Of a DNA stretch of 64,000 nucleotides, positions 30,132-38,026 are shown in pieces. Under the pieces are notes generated by a model. That model was not told the origin of the DNA. It did no database searches and saw nothing but the letters and a program-made list of their open reading frames with translations. Source of the stretch: VXNF01 sp965116465 (GTDB lineage Bacteria > Actinomycetota > Acidimicrobiia > Acidimicrobiales > CATQHL01); assembly GCA_965116465.1 (NCBI GenBank), contig OZ220687.1, positions 868,001-932,000 on the forward strand. The letters are read 5' to 3'. Both the position numbers and the translations under genes were made by a program. How positions within the stretch are numbered: position 1 is the stretch's first letter; the number at the start of each line of letters is the position of its first letter.

Positions 30132-30183
30132 AGCGCCGACAGGCGTCCGGCGGCCAGGTACTCCACAGCCGCCACCTCGATGC

Positions 30184-30918
30184 ATCGCCGAGATTCGGGC
30201 CTACATCGACGATCTGCTGGCCGCGGCGCTGGCGGCGGGGTGGAACAGCTACGAGGTGGTCAACTGGCACAAGTGCTGTCGGGGCATCTGGGACATCGTG
30301 ACCGAACCCCGCATCATCGACGTCGTTGCGGACCTGCTGGGCGACACCGTGATCCTGCGCCACAGCCACCTGTTCGCCAAGCTCCCCGGCGACGCCAAGC
30401 GGGTCAGCTGGCACCAGGACGCCTCCTACTGGCCCCTCACGCCCAGCCGGGTGGTCTCGGCCTGGCTGGCCATCGACGACGTCGACGTCGACAACGCCGC
30501 CATGCAGGTCATCCCCCGCTCCCACCACCACGCCCAGCTCGCCTTCCGCGACAGCACCGCCACCGAGAACAACGTGCTGTCCCAAACCGTCGACGACGCC
30601 GCCGACTACGGCGACGCGCCCGTCGCCCTGGAGATGCGCGCCGGACAGATCTCCCTGCACAGCGACTGGATCCTGCACGGCTCCGAACCCAACCGCTCCG
30701 ACCGCCGCCGCTGCGGGCTGGCGATGCGCTACCTCTCCGCGGACGTGCGCGCCGACGACGGCTGGAACACCAACTCCACCTGGTGCCGCGGCACCGACGC
30801 CGGCGGCCACTGGGCCAACCACCCCCGCCCCGACGGCGAAGAGATCCCCATTCCCGAGAGCGCCGCCGCAGACGACCCCGTCAGAGAAGCATCCCTCAGC
30901 CCCCACCGCCAGCAATAG
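30184..30918 (+). pseudogene. PhyH copy C (lacks first ~61 codons)
   Basis: Matches copy A continuously from IAEIR.YIDDLL (residue about 62) to the stop, with both the HQD and the distal His intact. The native N terminus is replaced by unrelated sequence; an in-frame ATG at 30109 would add 25 unrelated residues. It could still make a truncated protein, but loss of the first family segment makes activity doubtful. The 5' break falls within 3 bases of that of copy E. Confidence 0.8.
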
Positions 30919-30974
30919 CCGGCCGACGGGTCGAGGCCGGCCGACTCAGGCGACTTGCGTGGCCTGCCCGTTGA

Positions 30975-31436
30975 CTACGCGGCCAACTGCAGAAGGCAGT
31001 TGCCGGTCTCGGTGGCGACGTAGGAGAAGCTCTGCGGTGGGCGGAACCCCTTCGACCTCGCACGCAACTCCACGAGAGGAACCGGCCGGCTGAATCGCCT
31101 CGGGCTCGCCAGGCTCAAAGCGGTTCCCGCCTCGACGCCCTCGAAGTAGCTCAGGAACTCCCCGTGATCGAGACCGCTGCGCCCACCGTGCACCTGCCAG
31201 AGGGCGCCAAGATGATCGGACTCGACGCTCGTCACGACGCAAGTCCCCAGCAACGCCCGCACCGGCGTCGACGCATAGATGAGCGCAAGTGTCGGAACGC
31301 GGATCTTCGGCTCGGTGCGACGAAGTTCAACGGTCTTGACTCCGCTGAGAATCGCATCAGCGAATCGCGGCCTGAGCGACAGGATCATCATCCGATCACG
31401 ATCGAGCGCCATGCCGTGGACGGAATACTCAGTCAT
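30975..31436 (-). CDS. ASCH-domain protein, copy 2
   Basis: A 153-residue near-duplicate of the gene at 28814, with scattered substitutions. It starts 10 bases after the stop of the XRE antitoxin gene and is the third gene of a HigB-like, HigA-like, ASCH series. That arrangement is probably the ancestral one, since copy 1 carries the tail of the same XRE gene upstream. PUA-like ASCH proteins bind RNA or nucleotides, and the link to a RelE-type toxin hints at RNA biology. Confidence 0.85.
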   Translation of the reverse strand: MTEYSVHGMALDRDRMMILSLRPRFADAILSGVKTVELRRTEPKIRVPTLALIYASTPVRALLGTCVVTSVESDHLGALWQVHGGRSGLDHGEFLSYFEGVEAGTALSLASPRRFSRPVPLVELRARSKGFRPPQSFSYVATETGNCLLQLAA

Positions 31437-31446
31437 CAGAGCCGCC

Positions 31447-31857
31447 TTACCTGTCGATGTCGGCAGTCTCGTAGCCGACGAGGAGTTGGACCGGCTTGGC
31501 GTCGGGAAAGGTGGCGATCAATTGGAGTTCGCCGCCGGTGGCCCGGATGAACGAGCGGAGCGTTGACAGCAGCATGTTGCTGCGGTGCTCCAGTCTCGAC
31601 ACCTCGGACTGGTCCATCTCGAGCAGTTCCGCGAGGGTCGCCTGTGTGAACGCTCGTGCCTTGCGCACCTGCGCGAGAGTCGCCTGACGTTCGTTGATCT
31701 CCGCGAGAGCGGCCTGAACGCGCTTCCGCGCCCGCGGGTCTGCCTCCACCTCGGCGTAGAAGTCGCGAGGTGTGATCTTGTGCTGCCACGCCTCAGGCGG
31801 CACCTCGTCGGTCGAGGCGTCGTCTGCGGGCAGTTGCCTATGTTGTGTATCTTCCAT
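31447..31857 (-). CDS. XRE-family HigA-like antitoxin
   Basis: A 136-residue protein with a long charged N terminus and an XRE helix-turn-helix at about 70-125: FTQATLAELLEMDQSEVSRLE, then STLRSFIRATGGELQLIATF. This C-terminal ending is typical of antitoxins paired with RelE/HigB toxins. The toxin-like gene lies 202 bp upstream on the same strand. The last eight codons recur at 29286-29312 next to ASCH copy 1, a duplication scar. Confidence 0.8.
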   Translation of the reverse strand: MEDTQHRQLPADDASTDEVPPEAWQHKITPRDFYAEVEADPRARKRVQAALAEINERQATLAQVRKARAFTQATLAELLEMDQSEVSRLEHRSNMLLSTLRSFIRATGGELQLIATFPDAKPVQLLVGYETADIDR

Positions 31858-32059
31858 GCCGTTCGGTGCCTCGCCCTTTCTGTGTCGCCTTTTCTTTGTC
31901 GCCGCTCTTGGTGTTCGACTCTGTCGTAGCCCTCTTCACTGTTTCGGCTTGTCGTGAGTCGGTTTTTCGTATTCGGCGCATTGACCATTGGCGTTTTGCT
32001 TTTGGCGCAATTGTTCGGCTCAGGATTATTTCGTCTGGTCGTTCCCTCCCTCAGGTCGC
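31858..32059 (-). other. AT- and purine-rich spacer between HigB- and HigA-like genes
   Basis: A 202-bp stretch clearly less GC-rich than its surroundings, purine-rich on the minus strand, with several runs such as GGCGCAATTG and TTTTGCTTTTGGCGC. No convincing coding frame, Shine-Dalgarno or hairpin series is seen. HigBA partners are normally close together, so this may be an insertion carrying a separate promoter for the antitoxin and ASCH genes. Confidence 0.4.
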
Positions 32060-32509
32060 TTAGAGGCCGCCGCGCTTGACGATCGGCCTGTAGTCCGGGT
32101 GGTGACGGCACCATTGCTCCTGCCGTTCCTCTGCCCTCGTCACGTGAGGCGGATACCAACGGTGGCCAAGTTCCGTCTTGTCGCCACCGACGAGCACCAC
32201 CGCGGCTTCTTCGCCCTCGTCGTCGACAACGAAGGCGAAGAGGATGCGCAGCACCGGAGGACCAACGGCGTACGGCGTGGTTGACGTCGGCGGTGTTCGC
32301 CGAAGAGCACCCATGTCGAAACGCGTGGACACGACATCGTGACACTCGGGATCGCCGAGGTTGCGGCCATAGGTCTCCAGAGACTTCAGCAATGCGGCGA
32401 TTTCAGCGCGAACCTCCCACCAGTCGATTCCGTCGCCGGTGTCCCCGCCCGACAGCGACCGCAGCCAGTTGTCGAACAGAGAGTGGAAGAAGACGTCCAC
32501 GCCATGCAC
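32060..32509 (-). CDS. RelE/HigB-type toxin
   Basis: A 149-residue protein: FFHSLFDNWLRSL, then AEIAALLKSLETYGRNLGDP, then RILFAFVVDDEGEEAAVVLV followed by GGDKTE. This is the order of the HigB/Gp49-like RelE fold (helix pair, 'LG.P' turn, central strands, GG.K). Start GTG 32509 is immediately after a CACATATGTG palindrome. The partner is the XRE gene at 31447. It forms cassette 3, between PhyH copies C and D. Confidence 0.7.
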   Translation of the reverse strand: MHGVDVFFHSLFDNWLRSLSGGDTGDGIDWWEVRAEIAALLKSLETYGRNLGDPECHDVVSTRFDMGALRRTPPTSTTPYAVGPPVLRILFAFVVDDEGEEAAVVLVGGDKTELGHRWYPPHVTRAEERQEQWCRHHPDYRPIVKRGGL

Positions 32510-32514
32510 TCTAA

Positions 32515-32524
32515 CACATATGTG
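32515..32524. promoter_or_regulatory. Palindrome before the HigB-like toxin
   Basis: CACATATGTG is a perfect 10-bp palindrome six bases upstream of the toxin start codon. It is a candidate operator for the XRE antitoxin. Confidence 0.4.
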
Positions 32525-32617
32525 ACAGAATGCATACTCCGCAAGGCCCCGAGCGCGGAATCGAGTGCGCCTTGGAGAGGCCGACGCTTGAGGGAGGACG
32601 GTGATGGGTGGCCCGGT

Positions 32618-33113
32618 CGCCTGGCACCAGGACGCCTCCTACCGGCCACTGACGCCCAGCCGGGTGGTCACCGCCTGGCTGGCCATCGACGACGTCGACG
32701 TCGACAACTCCGCCATGCAGGTCATCCCCCGCTCCCACCACCACGCCCAACTCGCCTTCAGAGACAGCACCACAGCCGAGAACAGCGTCCTGGTCCAAAC
32801 CCTCGACGACCCCGGCAACTACGGCGACCCGCCGGTCGCCCTGGAGATGCGGGCCGGACAGATCTCCCTGCACAGCGACTGGATCCTGCACGGCGCCGAA
32901 CCCAACCGCTCCGACCGGCGCCGCTGCGGGCTGGCGATGCGCTACCTCTCCGCAGACGTGCGCGCCTACCTCGACTGGAACACCAACTCCATCCGCTGCC
33001 GCGGCACCGACCCCACCGGCCAATGGGCCAACCACCCCCGCCCACCCGGCGAGCCAACCTCCACCCCCGACAACGCCCCCGACCCCGTCAGAGACGCCTC
33101 CCTCACCCGGTAG
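32618..33113 (+). pseudogene. PhyH copy D (starts at the HQD motif)
   Basis: Matches copy A from WHQDASY (residue about 137) to the end, with more substitutions than the other copies and a different C terminus (RDASLTR instead of REASLSPHRQQ). The first 135 residues are lost. A usable ATG (32601 or 32604) happens to precede it, so a 170-residue product is possible but would lack half the fold. It shares its 5' break position and C-terminal type with copy F. Confidence 0.85.
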
Positions 33114-33189
33114 GGGCGACGGCGGGTACACCAGCAGCCCCGAGACCCACGCGCTTGGGAAGGTTCGTCAGCGCGGTGCGCAAGTTCTC

Positions 33190-33849
33190 TCAGCCGTCGT
33201 CGACCGCAGGTCGCTCAATCGCATCGAGGAAGCGGTACATGCCGGACGACGGGTTGTCGTTGGGAAATCCGGTCCCGTTCCCTTCGTGTCTGGCGTCAAG
33301 GGCGCTGGCGCGGCGTGCTGCGGCGTATCGCCGGGGCATGTATGTCGCCCCATCAAGGCCCTTGTCGGTACGTCGGTCGCGTTGGCGGCGGAGGCGAGTC
33401 GCGGCGGCGGTGTCGAGCCAGGCCGTTTGATCCTCAAAGTGCAGCGCCAGCCAGAGTTCGAAGCACGGGTTCGAGATGGCAACACGGACGTCGTGGCGCT
33501 TGGCAAGCTCGGCGGCCTCCCGTAGATGAGAGTGGTTCTGAGGCCACTCGACGTCGTAGAGGCACCAGATCTCGTCGACCTCGAGTTCGCCGCGAGTCGA
33601 GAGATCATGAGCCTTAACAGCTGCGGTGACAAGGGAAAAGGGATCCGAACCGCTGTCGTTACCCGCAACCCGTATCTCTACGGACGCAACCTCGCGAACC
33701 ACGCGTTCCCGCTTCAACGCCCTCAGATAGTCGGGCTCGGTCTTCGTACCTTCACAGAACACAAGGACGGTCCGTCTCGGCGCATCGACAGCGGCCGCGC
33801 GGCGGAGAGACTTCCGCTCACGGGACCGGCGACCGCGCGACTTAGCCAT
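33190..33849 (-). CDS. RloB-family TOPRIM protein
   Basis: A 219-residue protein: basic N terminus (MAKSRGRRSRERK), then TVLVFCEGTKTEPDYL (TOPRIM first strand with the conserved Glu), VDEIWCLYDVEW (acidic D.x motif) and a SNPCFELWLALHF motif, as in RloB/OLD-type TOPRIM nucleases. Its ATG overlaps the stop of the ATPase gene by one base. RloB pairs with an AAA ATPase; the comparable PARIS system uses AriA ATPase and AriB TOPRIM to cut tRNA when a phage inhibitor is sensed. Target and trigger here are unknown. Confidence 0.85.
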   Translation of the reverse strand: MAKSRGRRSRERKSLRRAAAVDAPRRTVLVFCEGTKTEPDYLRALKRERVVREVASVEIRVAGNDSGSDPFSLVTAAVKAHDLSTRGELEVDEIWCLYDVEWPQNHSHLREAAELAKRHDVRVAISNPCFELWLALHFEDQTAWLDTAAATRLRRQRDRRTDKGLDGATYMPRRYAAARRASALDARHEGNGTGFPNDNPSSGMYRFLDAIERPAVDDG

Positions 33850-35126
33850 CAGGAGGTCGTGGTCGCGAGCCCGAGAGCGCTGCGCACATCGGCCTGGTCG
33901 ACGTCGGGTATGGCGCCGAACCGGCCCTGTAGGTAAGCCCTCTCGAGTTTCAGCGATCTCCTCACGCGCTCCCCACGAAACTCGGCCAGAGCCTTGAGCC
34001 GTGTAGCGCCATCGGACTCCTTCTCGGTGAGCCAGACCTCGTCGCGGTTGAGGAAACCGAGCAGGGAAGTGTCGTGGCTCGTAAAGATGAGTTGGGCCCC
34101 GCGGGGATTGGTGTCGGGATCCTGGAACAATTCGACCAGTCGGGCGGAGAGCCGGGGGTGCAGGCTCGCGTCGATCTCGTCGTACAGGAGCACCTGACCT
34201 CGCTTCAGTGCTCCGAGTGCCGGGCCGAGGAGACGGAACCACATCTGGGTTCCCGCGGATTCCTCGTGGAACTCGAATCTGACCGGCTCATCGCCCGCCA
34301 TGTGCACGAAATGCAACTGACGTCGGCGTCCGGCGCGGTTCGACTCCTCGCTCTCGACAATCTCTTCGGCGTCCATCGATTCCAAGACATCGTCGATTGC
34401 GGGGTCGGCAAAGCGAAGCAACTCCAAGGCGACATCTCTGCTTGCAGGTACATCGGAGGGTGACGCGTGACGGGCACTGTGCTCTTCGAGGAACAGACGC
34501 CTGGACGAATCGCGAAGATGAGAAATGAATGGAGGTCCCCATCGCTCCTTGAGCCCGAACGCTCCGATTCCCATGATCGCGCGGCCAACGATCCCAATCG
34601 CAGGATCCCGTAGACGCGTTGCGGCGGAGAGCGCCAGCGTCGTCGGCGTCAGCAACTCCTGGGTCGCGCCGGCGCCACTGAGCCCGCGGCGAAAGTGGAT
34701 CTCGTTCCCCTCGCGCTCGAACAGCGTTCGCTGCCTCCGCTCGGGATAGCTGCAAAGGCTCTCGTGCAACACGCCCGAGTCGTCGACCTCAACCCGGTAG
34801 CCGTGTCGGACACCGTCCACAACCAAGTCGGTGTCGAACGTCGAGGGCAATTCACATCCGTCGCCGAAATAGTGGGGACTGCGGGGCACGAACCTGTCCC
34901 AGGCGCGAAGAGAGTGTCGGACGGCGTCGGCCAGCCAGGCGATGGCGCTGAGCACGCTGGACTTGCCCGACGCATTGGGGCCATAGACGCCGGCGACGGT
35001 CAAGACCCGCTCCGAGAGGCGCTCGAAGCCGCGTGCGGCGGCGCGATCCTCGTCGAGGGCGATCATCGACAACTCAACAGGATCCAGGATCGAGCGATGA
35101 TTGGAAACCTCGAATCGCAGCAGCAT
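33849..35126 (-). CDS. RloA-like AAA15/AAA21 ATPase
   Basis: A 425-residue ABC-type ATPase: FEVSNHRSILDPVEL, Walker A GPNASGKSS near 50, a long helical insert, then QVLLYDEIDASLHPRLSARL (Walker B near 320) and FTSHDTSLL (switch His). This is the RloA/OLD-like 'AAA15' plan with no fused nuclease; the TOPRIM is the next gene. An AAGGAGGA Shine-Dalgarno stands 6-7 bases before ATG 35126, the strongest in the array. It and RloB form cassette 4, between PhyH copies D and E. Expected role: sensor/assembly ATPase of an abortive defence. Confidence 0.9.
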   Translation of the reverse strand: MLLRFEVSNHRSILDPVELSMIALDEDRAAARGFERLSERVLTVAGVYGPNASGKSSVLSAIAWLADAVRHSLRAWDRFVPRSPHYFGDGCELPSTFDTDLVVDGVRHGYRVEVDDSGVLHESLCSYPERRQRTLFEREGNEIHFRRGLSGAGATQELLTPTTLALSAATRLRDPAIGIVGRAIMGIGAFGLKERWGPPFISHLRDSSRRLFLEEHSARHASPSDVPASRDVALELLRFADPAIDDVLESMDAEEIVESEESNRAGRRRQLHFVHMAGDEPVRFEFHEESAGTQMWFRLLGPALGALKRGQVLLYDEIDASLHPRLSARLVELFQDPDTNPRGAQLIFTSHDTSLLGFLNRDEVWLTEKESDGATRLKALAEFRGERVRRSLKLERAYLQGRFGAIPDVDQADVRSALGLATTTS

Positions 35127-35295
35127 GGGTATTCCTCCTTGTGTGAATGCAGCGAGTCCACCTGCAATCAGGTCAATATCATACAGATCTTGCGATGAAC
35201 GTGCACAATTATACCACTCAGAGCGTCAGCCTTGGCAGTGACACCGGCTCGTCGATGCGTCCGCTGCCATGCTGGGCTCCTCGTCGCCCGAGGCC

Positions 35296-35805
35296 GCCGA
35301 GATCCGGGCCTACATCGACGATCTGCTGGCCGGGGCGCTGGCGGCGGGGTGGGACAACTACCAGGTGGTCAACTGGCACAAGTGTTGCCGGGGCATCTGG
35401 GACATCGTGACCGACAGCCGCATCATCGACGTCGTTGCGGACCTGCTGGGCGACACCGTGATCCTGCGCCACAGCCACCTGTTCGCCAAGCTGCCCGGCG
35501 ACGCGCCGGTCGCCCTGGAGATGCGCGCCGGCCAGATCTCCCTGCACAGCGACTGGATCCTGCACGGCTCCGAACCCAACCGCTCCAACCGCCGCCGCTG
35601 CGGGCTCGCAATGCGCTACCTCTCCGCGGACGTGCGCGCCTACGACGGCTGGAACACCAACTCCACCTGGTGCCGCGGCACCGACGCCGGCGGCCACTGG
35701 GCCAACCACCCCCGCCCCGACGGCGAAGACATCCCCACTCCCGAGAGTGGCGCCGCAGACGACCCCGTCACGGAAGCATCCCTCAGCCCCCACCGCCAGC
35801 AATAG
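35296..35805 (+). pseudogene. PhyH copy E (5'-truncated, internal deletion)
   Basis: Matches copy A from AEIRAYIDDLL (residue about 63), then jumps from LPGDA to PVALEMRAG. The missing 222 bp (74 codons, frame kept) includes the HQD iron ligands. The 8-mer GGCGACGC flanks the deleted part in copy A (25761 and 25983) and occurs once at the junction here. An ATG at 35269 gives an open frame, but the protein cannot bind iron in the normal way. Confidence 0.9.
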
Positions 35806-35845
35806 CCGCCCGGCAGGTCGAGGCGCCGACCGCAAGTCAGAGGCC

Positions 35846-36736
35846 TCAACCTCCGAGTCGGCCCAATGTGAACCCGGGATCGTGTCCCGGAGTCTCCGCA
35901 CCAAGCTCACCGAGCACCGCGAGAAGATCGGACACGAGCACGGTCATCGATGCGGCGATCACCTCCGCATCGGCGTTCACGCCGGCTGCACGGACAGCCA
36001 TTTCGGTTCCGGCACTCTCGGCGCGGCCGAACAACCGAGGCAGATGATCGAGCGCCTCGGCGGTGATGGTCGCACAGGGTTCGGATCGTGTCAGCAACAC
36101 GATGCGTCCTGCGAGATCCGCGGTCTCGGTCGCTTGCAAGAGCCGGAGCACATCCAGCGCGTCCTTGTCCTTGATCCGGTTCGGTGTCTCAGTCTCGGCA
36201 CGGTCGGCGATCTTGTGGATCTTCGCAACCAGGAGCGCGCCAGGGCCGGCAACGTTCATTACGACCGATCGGTGGTCGGTGGGATCCAGCGAGACGAGTG
36301 TCCGACGGTCCCGGTCGACGAGCGCGCCCTCCAAGCCCTTCGCACGCCGTGCCACTCGCTTGCCGTGTGGTCCCAGGCGAGCGCCACGCGAGCCGGCTCC
36401 CGCCAATGCCTCGGGAACCATCAGATCGATTCGCACACCATCGGCGCTGTGCCACTCCCCCGGTTGCTCTCCCGCCGAGAAGCCGCCTGTAGCCATCAAT
36501 TCCGCCACCGGCGGCGAGTCACCCAGTGCAATGGGGTTGAGAGAGAAGTCGGCGTCGGTCGTGTACTCAGGGACGGAGCCAAGTGTGGAGTCGACGAGAT
36601 CTGCCTCCCCTGCATGGACGTAGATCGCTTGCGCACCGACAAGCACGACTGCATCGAGGTGCGCGGCAAGCGCGTCCGCGGCGTCGAGCAGCGTCCTGCG
36701 GGCGCGGACGTACTGGGGATCAGGCGCACCAGGCAT
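35846..36736 (-). CDS. AbiEii-like nucleotidyltransferase toxin
   Basis: A 296-residue protein. VVLVGAQAIYVHAG followed by YTTDADFSL gives the G-x-x-A...(T)D-x-D pattern of minimal nucleotidyltransferases used by AbiEii-type toxins. HDP-like signals are absent; a helical C terminus follows. It overlaps the upstream AbiEi-like gene by 17 bases. Together they fit a type IV-style toxin-antitoxin pair common in actinomycetes. Nucleotidyl transfer to tRNA is the known activity of relatives; none is shown here. Confidence 0.75.
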   Translation of the reverse strand: MPGAPDPQYVRARRTLLDAADALAAHLDAVVLVGAQAIYVHAGEADLVDSTLGSVPEYTTDADFSLNPIALGDSPPVAELMATGGFSAGEQPGEWHSADGVRIDLMVPEALAGAGSRGARLGPHGKRVARRAKGLEGALVDRDRRTLVSLDPTDHRSVVMNVAGPGALLVAKIHKIADRAETETPNRIKDKDALDVLRLLQATETADLAGRIVLLTRSEPCATITAEALDHLPRLFGRAESAGTEMAVRAAGVNADAEVIAASMTVLVSDLLAVLGELGAETPGHDPGFTLGRLGG

Positions 36737-37832
36737 TCTTGTTCTTCTCCATCCAGATCAGCATCTGCTCGCCCTGGGAGGGTTCGCGGCCGGGACCGGT
36801 GAGCAGGTCGACCGCGAGTTGGCTCGGTGCGACACATCGGAGCCCATCGCGTTCGACGGTCCGGTCGAATACGACCGGGTCGAACGGCTCCAAGAGCGTG
36901 ACGTTGGCACCGGTGTCGGTCTCGCGCAGTCCGAGGCGCTCGCTTGCCTCTGCGGCATCGATGACGTAGAGAGCAGCTACTCTGGCCGGCGCCACGGGAT
37001 CGAAGTACTGCGCTGCGAAAGCGCCCGTGGCGGCATAGTCGATCGTCGCCCCACGGAGCTTCTCGATGATTGCCCCCAAACCCCGCGGTTCGAGAAGCGC
37101 CGTGGCTGTGTTCGATCCCGCCTGGTCGTAGTCCTCTGCCCACCGGCGGATCGCTCCTTGCCAATCCACGGCCTCCACCTGGCCCCGCGGTTGGCGGGTC
37201 ACCACACCCTCGCGCTCCAGCAGTCTCACGACACGCGACAGCGTCGGGGCCGGGATGTCTGTCACTTCAGCCAGTTCGCGAACACCGAACGGGGGAGCGG
37301 TGTCGACGATGGCGCGGACGGCGCAGGCGGCACCGCGGCCTCGCAGCGACTGCAGCACGTCGCGCCGCGGCCAGGGGTCCCTGTCATCACCACCATCGCT
37401 GATGAACAGCCCGGGAGAACTCGCTGTGATGCGGACGTTGCCTGTCGTGTCGATGTAACCGACATCCAAGCCTCGCAACAGTTCCCGAGCCCGAGGCGAC
37501 AGGTACGCGGCGCCAAGCACGGGGACCACACCGAGCATTCCCTCGCTCGTCGCCTCCTCGACTTGCCGCACCAACTCCGGGATCCTCCTGGGTTCAACCC
37601 GGGCCTTGATCTCGACAGCAAGCAGCGCAGTCTCGCCGGCGGGAGACGTGAGCTCGATCAACAGGTCCACCGCCACCTGATCGCGAGACACCGGCAGTTC
37701 CGAGCGGACCGTCCAACCCGGCGGCACCCGTTCGGCCAGAATCCGTTCAATATCACTGGCAATTCGCCTCTCGGTGGGTAACGAGTCGCGCGTCCTGGCC
37801 GGCCCTCTCTCTCCTATTGGTGTCTGTTTCAC
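36720..37832 (-). CDS. AbiEi-like antitoxin/regulator of the nucleotidyltransferase
   Basis: A 370-residue protein. Residues about 45-130 contain VDLLIEL...LLAVEIKARVEPR, a PD-(D/E)XK-like strand order. A winged helix (VRELAEVTDIPAPTLSRVVRLL) lies around 180-205. The C-terminal part (YVIDAAEASERLGL, then LEPFDPVVFDRT) resembles AbiEi C-terminal domains. GTG 37832 is preceded, 7 bases off, by a TACAGT -10 box inside a TACTGTA dyad, again leaderless-looking. First gene of cassette 5. It should autoregulate and restrain the toxin that follows. Confidence 0.75.
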   Translation of the reverse strand: MKQTPIGERGPARTRDSLPTERRIASDIERILAERVPPGWTVRSELPVSRDQVAVDLLIELTSPAGETALLAVEIKARVEPRRIPELVRQVEEATSEGMLGVVPVLGAAYLSPRARELLRGLDVGYIDTTGNVRITASSPGLFISDGGDDRDPWPRRDVLQSLRGRGAACAVRAIVDTAPPFGVRELAEVTDIPAPTLSRVVRLLEREGVVTRQPRGQVEAVDWQGAIRRWAEDYDQAGSNTATALLEPRGLGAIIEKLRGATIDYAATGAFAAQYFDPVAPARVAALYVIDAAEASERLGLRETDTGANVTLLEPFDPVVFDRTVERDGLRCVAPSQLAVDLLTGPGREPSQGEQMLIWMEKNKNAWCA

Positions 37833-37839
37833 AATTAGT

Positions 37840-37845
37840 ACTGTA
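37840..37845 (-). promoter_or_regulatory. -10 box of the AbiEi-like operon
   Basis: On the minus strand TACAGT lies seven bases before the GTG start, implying a leaderless or near-leaderless transcript. The surrounding TACTGTA is self-complementary except at its centre and may be a binding site. Confidence 0.4.
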
Positions 37846-38026
37846 TCGGCATTGGTGAGACATAGCTATTTCTGAAACAGTTGCCAGGCGGCGGCACGCC
37901 GGCTCTAGCCACCACAACGATTGGAGAATGGGTTCGATGGCATTGCAGTTTGGATTCGTCCGCCTCGGGGATCGAACCCAATCATCTCTGCGCGAAAGCC
38001 CGCCTAGGATTCCCGCCTGCTGCGCG

